Under the pieces are notes generated by a model that was not told where the DNA came from, searched no databases, and saw only the letters and a list, made by a program, of their open reading frames with translations. From Pseudomonas wadenswilerensis (lineage in GTDB: Bacteria; Pseudomonadota; Gammaproteobacteria; Pseudomonadales; Pseudomonadaceae), in NCBI RefSeq assembly GCF_900497695.1, contig NZ_UIDD01000008.1, positions 248,001 to 312,000 of the forward strand: DNA of 64,000 nt. The letters are read 5' to 3'. The first letter of the stretch is position 1, and each line of letters starts with the position of its first letter. The position numbers and the translations under genes were made by a program. Below are positions 35,400 to 43,227 of this stretch, one piece after another.

Positions 35400-36128
35400 A
35401 TGAAAGAAGCCAAACAGGTGTACGAGCGCATCAGCGAACAGTTTGAAGACTTCACCAGCCACGCCAGCCAGCGCGGCATCGAAGTCGATACCTTCCGCTA
35501 CATGGTCGGCAACGTGCAGGGCCTGGAGATTCTCGACCTGGCCTGCGGTCACGGCTTTTTCAGCCGTCAGCTCAAGGACTGGGGCGCTGCCCATGTGCGC
35601 GGCGTGGATATTTCGCCGAGCATGATCTATCAGGCCCGCCAGGCCAACGACGGCATCGCCTACGAAGTGCGGGACGTGGCGCAGATGGGGCGCATCGGCA
35701 CCTACGACAAGGTTACCGCTGCCTGGCTGTTCAATTACGCCAGCAGCGTCGAGGAGCTGGGGCGGATGTTCAGCAGCGCCGCGCAGAACCTCAAACCCGG
35801 CGGCCAGTTGGTGGCCTATACCGCCAACCCGGCGTTCGACCTGGGCAAGGGCAACTTCACCCGCTATGGCATCAGTGTGCTGGATGAAAATGTCGTGAAT
35901 GGCGGCTATCGCTGCAAGGCGCAGTTCATGTCCACGCCGCCGGCCGACTTCACCTACTACCGCTGGCGTCAGGACGTGTATGAAGACGCGGCAAAAGCCG
36001 CGGGGTTCAGCGACTGCCGCTGGATCGCGCCCTTGATCAGCAAACAACGCAAGGATGCCCGGGAGCCGGGCTACTGGGATGGGTTCGAAAGCAACAGCCT
36101 GCAGATCGGCCTGATCTGCAGGAAGTAA
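35400..36128 (+). CDS. ToxA-like SAM-dependent N-methyltransferase
   Basis: A 242-residue class I methyltransferase. SAM motif I is GLEILDLACGHGFFSRQL, the following acid is in VRGVDISPSM, and the last part holds the conserved GYWDGFESNSLQIGLICRK. The opening YERISEQFEDFTSHASQRGIEVDTFRYMVG, the AAWLFNYA and KGNFTRYGISVLDE stretches, and the end closely resemble ToxA, which adds the methyl groups in toxoflavin (recalled, not searched). ATG 35400 is preceded by AAGGAG. It runs with the MFS gene and converges on the second methyltransferase gene. Confidence 0.82.
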   Translation: MKEAKQVYERISEQFEDFTSHASQRGIEVDTFRYMVGNVQGLEILDLACGHGFFSRQLKDWGAAHVRGVDISPSMIYQARQANDGIAYEVRDVAQMGRIGTYDKVTAAWLFNYASSVEELGRMFSSAAQNLKPGGQLVAYTANPAFDLGKGNFTRYGISVLDENVVNGGYRCKAQFMSTPPADFTYYRWRQDVYEDAAKAAGFSDCRWIAPLISKQRKDAREPGYWDGFESNSLQIGLICRK

Positions 36129-36133
36129 ACAGA

Positions 36134-36167
36134 ACGGCCGGGAGCTGAAACCTCAGATCCCGGCCGT
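36134..36167. terminator. Inverted repeat between convergent genes (probable terminator)
   Basis: ACGGCCGGGA and TCCCGGCCGT form a perfect 10-base stem with a 14-base loop, in the gap between two convergent methyltransferase genes. There is no clear T-run, so it may work in both directions or as a barrier. Confidence 0.55.
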
Positions 36168-36174
36168 GATCACC

Positions 36175-36834
36175 TCAGTTGCGGACCAGCGCCAGCAGGT
36201 ACATGGCGTCGCCATGCTGGCGTTCGATCACCACCAGTTCCTGCCAGGCAAAACCGTAGCCTTCGAGGCTGTCGCGGATGCCCTGCTCGGTGAAGAAGTA
36301 ACCCTGGCGCTGGTTGTCCATCTCGCGCCAGCCCGGTACCGGGTTGCTACTGTCCACGCCAAAGACGTTAAGGGCAATCAGACCGCCCTTGCGCACATGG
36401 CTGCGCATATGCGCCAGGTAGGCATCCCACTCATCGGGGTGCTGATGGTGGAAGCAGCCGTTGTCGAGTACCGCGTCGAACTGCCGACCGTCCGCTGTCT
36501 GCCAGTCCTGCAAGGCGCTGTTGACCAGCTCCAGGCGTTCGCCCCAGCGCTTGCGCAATAGCGGCCAGCTGGAGTTCTCGACGATGTCCAGGCCGGTGAC
36601 CCGGTGCCCGGCCTGGATGAACTCCGAGGCATCGCGGCCACGTCCGACGCCGACATCGAGGATGCGCTGGTCGGGCTTGTCGCCCAGCGCCGCGAGGAAA
36701 ACCCGCGCCGCCCGGGCCATGCCGATGTCCCACGACCACTCGTCTTCGCCATGGCTATAGCGGTGCACGAACGAGGTATCGAGGGCCTTGCGGTACGCCG
36801 AAGGCTCCATGAAATCCACTGCCTGCTTGCTCAT
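36175..36834 (-). CDS. SAM-dependent methyltransferase (second of the cluster)
   Basis: A 219-residue class I methyltransferase. SAM motif I is ILDVGVGRGRDASEFI, with the acidic residue in VTGLDIVENS; the family of DAVLDNGCFHHQHPDEW is typical of thiopurine-methyltransferase-like enzymes. It is the last gene of the leftward operon that starts at the O-methyltransferase (42225), 18 bases after the WD40 gene. A distinct methylation step, or tailoring, is likely. The acceptor is unknown. Confidence 0.8.
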   Translation of the reverse strand: MSKQAVDFMEPSAYRKALDTSFVHRYSHGEDEWSWDIGMARAARVFLAALGDKPDQRILDVGVGRGRDASEFIQAGHRVTGLDIVENSSWPLLRKRWGERLELVNSALQDWQTADGRQFDAVLDNGCFHHQHPDEWDAYLAHMRSHVRKGGLIALNVFGVDSSNPVPGWREMDNQRQGYFFTEQGIRDSLEGYGFAWQELVVIERQHGDAMYLLALVRN

Positions 36835-36852
36835 TGACCGATCTCCTCGCAC

Positions 36853-38544
36853 TCAGGAAGCACGCCGGGCGGCGATGCCATAGATGTTGCCGTCATAGGA
36901 GCTGGCCAGAAAATCATGCTGCTGGCCGCTGTGGGTGATACAGGAAATGCCACTCGCGGTTGGCCGTTGCAGCGGCTGCCAGCTGCGCGTGGCCAGGTTG
37001 AACAGCGCCACGGTGCCGTTGTAGGCGGCGGTGGCGATGATCGCGCCATCGGCCGAGGCGCCGATGCACTTGATCGAGTGCTGGTGCGGCGAATCGTAGA
37101 CCTCATCACCGCCCTCCAGCCACAGACGCAGCTTGAGGTCACGACCAATACTGGCAAAGCCGCCTTCGATCTGGCAGCAACCGTTGGAGATCCGCGCGTG
37201 GGCGTTGTCGATGTGGCGGGCGCAACTAAAGTCGTCGATGCGGTGCAAGGCGGCGTCGGCCGAGGCGCAGACGCTGAACAGGTAACGCTCATTGGCAGCC
37301 ACGCCCTTGATGGCGTTGTCGTGCATGGCGATCGAAGCCACCAGCTTCAGGCTGTCGCGACCGTCGAGGATGAACACCAGGCCTTCGCCGGTGTAGGTGC
37401 CGATCAACGCATGCGGCACGCCATCCTTTTCAAAGGTGGTGCCGCAGTTCAGGGGCGAGCGGTGCTGGTACAACAGCTGTCCGCTGAGGGCATCGAACAC
37501 CTGGCCCATCTGCCCGCCGGTCAACAGCAGCGGCCCGAACGGCAGGAGGAAGTTGCACAGGCTGCCGACCCCGGTCACCGGCTTGTTGTCGCGAAACAGC
37601 AAGCCGGCATCGCCGATGCTGTACTGCTGGCCCTGGGCAGTCACCACCGCGTTGATGCTGACCGCGGGCTGGATACCGTCGACGCTCCACTCGTCACGCT
37701 CGTAGTTCCAGGTGGCGTAGCGTGAACCGAAGGTGGCGAACACCAGTTCTTCTTCGCCAACAAAGGCGCAGCTGCGCGGCCAGATGATGCTCGGCAGCGC
37801 GGTGCTGCGCAGCTTGCTGAGGTTGTGCTGGGCATCGAAGCGCCAGAGAATTGCCGAACGGTCGTAGCTGAGGGTTACCAACAGTTGCTTGTCATCGTTC
37901 CAGACGATGCGCTTGATCCCGGCGTCGTGGGCGGCAACGCTGCGCACCTGGCCCTGGCAGATGATCGAGATGCGCCCCTCGTCGTCGCCGGCGAACACCA
38001 CGCCGTTGCGGGTGATGGCAATGGTGTCGGTCTCGACGCCGCCGATATCCACCTCATCGCACTGGGCGAAGCTGGTGGTGTCCCACTGGCGCACGGTGCC
38101 ATCGTCGCTGCTGGAAATCAGGCGCTTGCCGTCCGGCGACCAGACCACCGAAATCACGTCGGCCTGGTGGCCATGGAAACTGCCCTTGAGGTTGCCCTGC
38201 AAATCGAAAATGCGCAGCACATGATCACGTGAACAGGTGGCAACCAGCGTGCCGTCGGGCGAGAACACCGCCATCTCGACGTCGTCCTGGTGACCGGACA
38301 GCACCGCCTTGAGGCGCATGCTCGGCACTTCCCAGATCCGCGCGGTGTAGTCGCTGCTGGCGCTGACCAGGTGCTTGCCGTCGGCGCTGAAGGCACACTG
38401 GTTGGCCAGGTGATCATGGTGCACGCGATGGATCGGCAAACCGGTGCGGGCGTTCCACAGGATGACCTGGTTGTCGTAGCCGGCGGTGGCCACGAACTCT
38501 GCTGCATGGGCGGCAATGCCGCTGATGGGGCCTATGTGTTTCAT
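36853..38544 (-). CDS. WD40-repeat protein (ToxC-like)
   Basis: A 563-residue protein built of repeated WD40 blades. At least six are readable: around residues 5-32 (ending VILWN), 44-72 (ending ARIWE), 83-116 (ending LRIFD), 125-156 (ending VRQWD), 206-238 (ending ILWR) and a C-terminal one ending ALFN. Size suggests two seven-blade propellers. There is no signal peptide, so it is cytoplasmic. WD40 proteins are rare in such bacteria, and one encoded beside GTP cyclohydrolase II and a SUMF1 protein is the pattern of ToxC in the toxoflavin cluster. Its biochemical role there is not settled. Confidence 0.85.
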   Translation of the reverse strand: MKHIGPISGIAAHAAEFVATAGYDNQVILWNARTGLPIHRVHHDHLANQCAFSADGKHLVSASSDYTARIWEVPSMRLKAVLSGHQDDVEMAVFSPDGTLVATCSRDHVLRIFDLQGNLKGSFHGHQADVISVVWSPDGKRLISSSDDGTVRQWDTTSFAQCDEVDIGGVETDTIAITRNGVVFAGDDEGRISIICQGQVRSVAAHDAGIKRIVWNDDKQLLVTLSYDRSAILWRFDAQHNLSKLRSTALPSIIWPRSCAFVGEEELVFATFGSRYATWNYERDEWSVDGIQPAVSINAVVTAQGQQYSIGDAGLLFRDNKPVTGVGSLCNFLLPFGPLLLTGGQMGQVFDALSGQLLYQHRSPLNCGTTFEKDGVPHALIGTYTGEGLVFILDGRDSLKLVASIAMHDNAIKGVAANERYLFSVCASADAALHRIDDFSCARHIDNAHARISNGCCQIEGGFASIGRDLKLRLWLEGGDEVYDSPHQHSIKCIGASADGAIIATAAYNGTVALFNLATRSWQPLQRPTASGISCITHSGQQHDFLASSYDGNIYGIAARRAS

Positions 38545-38573
38545 CGAAAAATCCTTTTTTCTTCAGAGAACAA

Positions 38574-39170
38574 TCAAAGCTTGATGGAGTGGCTGGACTT
38601 GGCCACCTTCGACAGCAGGTAGTTGCGGTTGTGCTGGGTGAGGAACACCCCGGTCGGCACCTGGTCGACCACGTCGATGCCGCCATCACGCAGTTGCTGG
38701 ACCTTGTCGGGGTTGTTGGTGAGCAGACGGCAGCGGTGCACGTTGAGGGCCTTGAGCATCTGCGCCGCGGGGCTGAAGCTGCGCGAATCCGCCGGATGGT
38801 TGAGTTCGAGATTGGCCTCATAGGTGTCCAGGCCACGGTCCTGCAGCAGGTACGTCTCGAACTTGGAGTACAGGCCGATACCACGGCCCTCCTGACGCAG
38901 GTAGATCAGGTAGCCGCCCTGCACGTTCAGGGTGTTGAGGGCCTCCTGCAATTGCGGGCCGCAGTCGCAGCGCTGGGAGCCGAACACATCGCCGGTAATG
39001 CATTCGGAATGCACCCGCACCAGCGGCACCTCGGCCTTGTCCAGGTTGATGCCGACGGCAAAATGCTCGTTGTGCTTGTCGAAGCCCTTGAAGCCGAAGA
39101 AGTGAGCGTCGACCGAACCGCCCAAAATGGAAATCGGCACCTTGGTGTGCAGCGAAACGTCGTTGTTCAT
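38574..39170 (-). CDS. GTP cyclohydrolase II (ToxB-like)
   Basis: A 198-residue enzyme that converts GTP to diaminohydroxyphosphoribosylamino-pyrimidine, the precursor used for both riboflavin and azapteridine antibiotics. Zinc ligands are Cys57, Cys68 and Cys70 in RVHSECITGDVFGSQRCDC. The GTP-binding/catalytic stretch is LRQEGRGIGLYSKFETYLLQD (residues 91-111), and LLTNNPDKV is conserved. It is a stand-alone RibA-type enzyme without a RibB half. Its place between WD40 and SUMF1 genes argues for a dedicated biosynthetic role (ToxB) rather than riboflavin supply. Confidence 0.93.
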   Translation of the reverse strand: MNNDVSLHTKVPISILGGSVDAHFFGFKGFDKHNEHFAVGINLDKAEVPLVRVHSECITGDVFGSQRCDCGPQLQEALNTLNVQGGYLIYLRQEGRGIGLYSKFETYLLQDRGLDTYEANLELNHPADSRSFSPAAQMLKALNVHRCRLLTNNPDKVQQLRDGGIDVVDQVPTGVFLTQHNRNYLLSKVAKSSHSIKL

Positions 39171-39199
39171 GATCAAACCTCGCACGATTGACAGATGAT

Positions 39200-40210
39200 T
39201 CAGTTGTTGTTTTCTACCAGGCGAAAGCCCATGACATAGATCGGTCGCGGGTAGCGCCCATGTCGCCGAGGGTTGCGCGCCAGGTCGCGAAAGCGCGTGA
39301 AGCTGCCACCACGGGCGATACGGTGACGACCGACATCCAGTACCAGGTCGTCGTTGATCTGCGGGCCACCGGGGTACGGCCGATAGTCATCGGCGACGTA
39401 TTCCTCGACGTTACCGGCCATGTCCAGCGCACCAAACACCGAGGCGCCCTGGGGAAATACCCCCACCGGGGTGCTGTCCAGGTAACCCAGTTCGATGGTG
39501 TTGGCGTATTCGGCGTGGAAGCTCTCGCCCCAGGGAAACTGCAGGCGCTGGGGCCCGGCCGCGGCATGTTCCCACTGGGCTTCGGTGGGCAGGCTGAAGC
39601 GTCGGCCGGTGCGCTGGCTCAACCACTGCGCATAGGCATCGGCGTCCGTGTCACTGACGCTGTACACCGGGTGGTTGGCGCGCTGCAACGGGTAGCGGCC
39701 GAAGGCCCAGCTGCTGGGCAGCGCCGGGTGGCCGGTGTCGAGCAAGAATTCCCGGTACTCGCTGTTGGTCACGGCAAAGCGGGCGATGCGGTAGCGGTCC
39801 AGATCGACGCTGTGCAGCGGGGTTTCCTTCTCGATCCAGCTACGGTCCAGGCCCAGGCCCTCGAAGTCGTCCATGACCTGGCCGACCCTTGCAGGGTCCA
39901 GGCCGATCTGCACGGTCGCAGCGGGAATGTCGATCATCTGCGGGTTGAACACATCGATGCGCGGGTCGCCGCGCAAGCCCAGCACTTCGCCAGCGGCAAT
40001 GCGCCGGTACAGCGGCGCGCCAGCGCTTTCAAGCAGCGCCAGCAATTGTTCGACCGGTGTATCGAGCATCGAGCTGATCGCCAGCCCCACCTGCTCCACC
40101 AGCGGGTATTCCAGGTAATGTTCCGGGTAGCCCATCAGCACCCGGTCGGTAACATCTTTGGGCAGCGGGCTGGGGAGCCGCGGCCAGTGCCGATCCTTGA
40201 GACTGTTCAT
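39200..40210 (-). CDS. SUMF1/formylglycine-generating-fold protein (ToxD-like)
   Basis: A 336-residue protein. The C-terminal 200 residues have the FGE/SUMF1 fold signature: YRIARFAVTNSEYREFL, HPVYSVSDTDADAYAQWL, FSLPTEAQWEHAAAGPQ, DMAGNVEEYVADDY, and RGGSFTRFRDLARNPRRHGRYP then GFRL. The cysteines used by true formylglycine-generating enzymes are absent, so it is not one. The cluster position matches ToxD of toxoflavin synthesis. Its reaction is not established. It is the gene before GTP cyclohydrolase II, with a 29-base gap. Confidence 0.8.
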   Translation of the reverse strand: MNSLKDRHWPRLPSPLPKDVTDRVLMGYPEHYLEYPLVEQVGLAISSMLDTPVEQLLALLESAGAPLYRRIAAGEVLGLRGDPRIDVFNPQMIDIPAATVQIGLDPARVGQVMDDFEGLGLDRSWIEKETPLHSVDLDRYRIARFAVTNSEYREFLLDTGHPALPSSWAFGRYPLQRANHPVYSVSDTDADAYAQWLSQRTGRRFSLPTEAQWEHAAAGPQRLQFPWGESFHAEYANTIELGYLDSTPVGVFPQGASVFGALDMAGNVEEYVADDYRPYPGGPQINDDLVLDVGRHRIARGGSFTRFRDLARNPRRHGRYPRPIYVMGFRLVENNN

Positions 40211-40291
40211 CCTTGCACCTTGTTTTGAGTAACGACGCCCACGACGGGGCCGAACCCGGTTCGGCCCACGACGTAGTACCCAGGGGTAGCC

Positions 40292-41182
40292 TCAGAGCTG
40301 GTCGAGCAGCAGCCGGCGATTGGTTTCGATCATCTCGATTTCCGCGCTGTAGACTTCGACCACCAGGCCATCGGGGTCTTCGAAGTACACGGCGCTGCGC
40401 ACGTTATCCGGGCCATGGTGATAACCCGGCGCCGGGCCGTTGCCCTTGACCAGCTTGATCGAGCCATTGGCGGTGACCCGCTCGGCGATGCGCTTGACGT
40501 CTTCGGGCAAGGCGCGAATGCCGATATGATAGCCCGGCGGGTAGCTGAACTCGGCGCTCTGCTCGATGAAGAAATCAAAGCCGTTTAGCTCCATCACCAC
40601 CTTGCGCGGGCCGAGGTTGTAGCAGTAGCGCGCGCCGAAGATGTTGCGGTAGAAGGCCTGGGAAACCTCCAGATCACGGGCCAGGATGTTGATGTGATTG
40701 AGCTGCGGCTGCTGGCGGGCCAGCGCGGCGGCGTCGATCGACACCCCTTCAAGGGCACGCCACATCTTTACTGCAGCGGTAAACTTCGCGTACCCGGCCA
40801 GCCAGGTTTTCAGCGCCTCGCTCGACTGCGGCTTGTCCAGCTGGGTCAGGCCATAGGGGTAGACGAAGCAGGCCGCAGCCTGCGACAGCTGCTGGTTGAT
40901 GGCCTCTGCAGCAGGCTCCCTGCCCTGGCTGTCGGCCAGGCGCACCAGGGTCACCGCCGTATTGCGATAGAGGGCTTCGGCTGCCTTGAGCTGGGCCGCC
41001 AGCGCCGCTTGCTGATCACTTGCCAGCAGCACGATCAGGCCATCGGCCTCGCCCTGGCGGGACAGTTGCGCGGTAGCGTGCAATTCGAAACCGGCGGCGC
41101 TGGCCACCTGGCCCAGCTCACCGATCAGGGTCAGCGCACGGGCGTCAGGATTGGCCCCGTGCAGCAGAATGAACTTGAGCAT
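40292..41182 (-). CDS. VOC-family protein fused to an unrecognised N-terminal domain
   Basis: A 296-residue protein. The C-terminal half (about 158-285) is a vicinal-oxygen-chelate domain with candidate metal ligands His163 (LNHINILARD), His219 (GYHIGIRA) and Glu276 (DGLVVEVYSAE). The N-terminal half (1-150) begins MLKFILLHGANPDARALTLIG and contains GLIVLLASDQQ and CFVYPYGL; I do not recognise it. VOC enzymes include toxoflavin lyase and ring-cleaving dioxygenases, so roles in ring chemistry or self-protection are possible. Its start overlaps the O-methyltransferase stop (ATGA), so it is co-translated. Confidence 0.75.
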   Translation of the reverse strand: MLKFILLHGANPDARALTLIGELGQVASAAGFELHATAQLSRQGEADGLIVLLASDQQAALAAQLKAAEALYRNTAVTLVRLADSQGREPAAEAINQQLSQAAACFVYPYGLTQLDKPQSSEALKTWLAGYAKFTAAVKMWRALEGVSIDAAALARQQPQLNHINILARDLEVSQAFYRNIFGARYCYNLGPRKVVMELNGFDFFIEQSAEFSYPPGYHIGIRALPEDVKRIAERVTANGSIKLVKGNGPAPGYHHGPDNVRSAVYFEDPDGLVVEVYSAEIEMIETNRRLLLDQL

Positions 41183-42225
41183 CAGTTGACCCTCCGCCCG
41201 ACCAGCAGGGTGTAGCGACCGATCGGCTCCTGGTCGACGCTCAGGCCCTGATCCTGCAGCTGTTTTGCCAGCCAGCGGGTCGGGTGCAGCTCGCCATTCA
41301 CGGTGTTGACCATCATGTGCAGGGAGAAGTCAGCCGACAGCGCCGGGTGAATCTCGTCCTCGTCCAGGGTCATGCTGAGGATCAGCAAGGCGCCGTGTTG
41401 TTCGAGCAACCGGCTGGCGCCCTTGATCAGCGTGGTGGTCTGTTCACGGGTGAAGTAATGCAGGCAGTCGTTGAGCATCACCACGTCGGCGCGCGCGTCC
41501 TGGTAACGGGCAAGGTCGAGCAGGTTGCGCTCCTTGAAGCTCAGGCGCTGCTCGAGCTGGTACTTGCCAATGGTGCTCTCGGCCGCCTGGCGGGTGGCGC
41601 CCAGGTCCCAGATTTCGCCGCTGACCTGCGGGTGGCGGCGGGCGATCTCGGCGATGTAGGTACCGTGGCCGCCAGCCAGGTCGATGACCGTCTTCGCCTG
41701 GTCAAAGACTGACAGCTCACGCAGTACATCGACCATTGGCTGGCTGAAGCGGACCATGGCATCGTTAAAGGCATCGCGGGCGGCGATGTCATGCTTGAAG
41801 CGGTTTTCCTGCTGAAAGTCCAGTGACCGGGTGGTGCTGAGAATCTCGCCCAGGCGCGGCCAGTTCTGCCATTGCAGGCGCTGGTGAGCAATGATCGGGC
41901 CGATGAATTCAGCACTGCTGCTGACCAGGAAGCGCTCGCTCAACGGCTGGTTGACGAAACCGTTGTCGGTTTTTTGCAGCAGGCCCATGGCGACCAGGGC
42001 ATTGAGGAAGATCTTGCCCTTGTTGGCCACCCAGCCCAGCGCCAGGCTCACGGCCTCGGCCTTGACCGGCGTGCGGGTGTGGTCGAACACCTGGTGCGCC
42101 ACCGCCGCATGGAGGATGGCCGACTGGCGGTACTGATCGGAGAGTTTCACCAGGTCGAACACACCATTGAGGGCATTGGTTTCCTCGGCGTGTTCATAGA
42201 TGGTCACCGGTTTTTGCGCATTCAT
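41182..42225 (-). CDS. O-methyltransferase (plant/ASMT-like fold)
   Basis: A 347-residue enzyme with an N-terminal dimerisation/winged-helix domain (about 20-110: LSDQYRQSAILHAAVAHQVFDH, KIFLNALVAMGLL) and a C-terminal SAM domain. SAM motif I is KTVIDLAGGHGTYIAEIARRHP, and LNDCLHYFTREQTTTLI holds the catalytic-site region. It is the first gene of the leftward operon. An O-methyl step would fit the methoxy group of pseudoiodinine-type pyrazolotriazines, which toxoflavin lacks; this is inference. Confidence 0.85.
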   Translation of the reverse strand: MNAQKPVTIYEHAEETNALNGVFDLVKLSDQYRQSAILHAAVAHQVFDHTRTPVKAEAVSLALGWVANKGKIFLNALVAMGLLQKTDNGFVNQPLSERFLVSSSAEFIGPIIAHQRLQWQNWPRLGEILSTTRSLDFQQENRFKHDIAARDAFNDAMVRFSQPMVDVLRELSVFDQAKTVIDLAGGHGTYIAEIARRHPQVSGEIWDLGATRQAAESTIGKYQLEQRLSFKERNLLDLARYQDARADVVMLNDCLHYFTREQTTTLIKGASRLLEQHGALLILSMTLDEDEIHPALSADFSLHMMVNTVNGELHPTRWLAKQLQDQGLSVDQEPIGRYTLLVGRRVN

Positions 42226-42537
42226 ACACTCACTTCCCTGTTGAGTTTCATTTCCTGCATGTTCCAGGCCGATGGCCTGCCGTGCACGGCAAGGTTCTGG
42301 CTGTTGGCGGTGCTCACTGCGGCCACAGGCGCAAAACTAAGAAATGATCCTAGTCGCTGGCTGGAAAAACACAAATTCGATCTTTTATATTTTTTCGAGC
42401 TTTAAACTTTACTGCTGATACCTTTTACAAATAACCATCGCAATGCTAAAACTGGCTATGCTCAAGCTCGTTACCTGCGCAATGGATGGCGCCACAGGTC
42501 GACCGTTAACGCCTATTCGCAGGGTTATTTGCACACG
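42226..42537. promoter_or_regulatory. Divergent promoter region of the biosynthetic operon and its regulator
   Basis: This 312-base gap between the O-methyltransferase and the cysteine-rich regulator is markedly AT-rich near 42340-42460. On the plus strand TTTACA (42424) and TAAAAC (42447) with a 17-base spacer resemble a sigma-70 promoter for the regulator. A leftward TATAAA lies around 42385. No strong palindrome was found. No gene is seen in it. Confidence 0.4.
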
Positions 42538-43197
42538 ATGACTGCACCCGCCGCCGACGCCAGCTCCACCGCCGACCGCATCCTGTTTTTGCTCAAGACC
42601 CGTGGCGCGCTGAAAACCACCGACCTTGCCAGCTTGCTGGACATCACCTTTGAAGCCGCGCGCCAGCAGATCCAGAAGCTGCAGAGCGCCGAGCTGATCA
42701 CTGGCATCAGTGCACCGGCCAAGGGCGCTGGCCGTCCTTCGCAGAAGTGGACCCTGACCGAAGCCGCGCAGCGGCGCTTCCCCGACTCCCACAGCGTGCT
42801 GACCCTGCAACTGATCGAGACGGTCGAACAGGTGTTCGGCCATGAAGGCGTCGACCAACTCATCACCCGCATGGAAACCGCCAACCGCAGCGAATACCTG
42901 CAGGCCTGCAGCCTGGCCGAAACGATCGAAGACAAGGTGCGGGTCCTGGTGCAACTGCGCGAACGCGCCGGCTACATGGCGGAAATGGTCGAGAGCGACA
43001 ACGGCTGGCTGATCATCGAAAACCACTGCCCTATTTGTGTGGCGGCATCACGCTGCCAGGGGTTTTGCCGCTCAGAGTTGCAGATCTTCCAGTCGGTGTT
43101 TGGCGAGCAGGCGCTTGTCGAGCGCTGCGAACATCTGATATCAGGTGACCGACGCTGCGTGTACCGGGTTTCGCCGAGGACGGCGCCCGCGCAGTAA
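42538..43197 (+). CDS. SufR-like HTH regulator with four-cysteine motif
   Basis: About 219 residues. The N-terminal winged HTH reads RILFLLKTRGALKTTDLASLLDITFEAARQQIQKLQ. The C-terminal part has Cys164, Cys167, Cys173 and Cys177 (CPICVAASRCQGFC), the cluster-ligand pattern of SufR/COG2345-type regulators; Cys197 and Cys207 follow. An Fe-S or metal centre sensing redox or iron is therefore likely. It is divergent from the biosynthetic operon and in front of a nitroreductase, so it probably controls one or both. ATG 42538 is used; TTG 42529 is possible. Confidence 0.82.
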   Translation: MTAPAADASSTADRILFLLKTRGALKTTDLASLLDITFEAARQQIQKLQSAELITGISAPAKGAGRPSQKWTLTEAAQRRFPDSHSVLTLQLIETVEQVFGHEGVDQLITRMETANRSEYLQACSLAETIEDKVRVLVQLRERAGYMAEMVESDNGWLIIENHCPICVAASRCQGFCRSELQIFQSVFGEQALVERCEHLISGDRRCVYRVSPRTAPAQ

Positions 43198-43227
43198 CCC
43201 CCTAAGTCCTTAAGGAATGAGGCGCAC

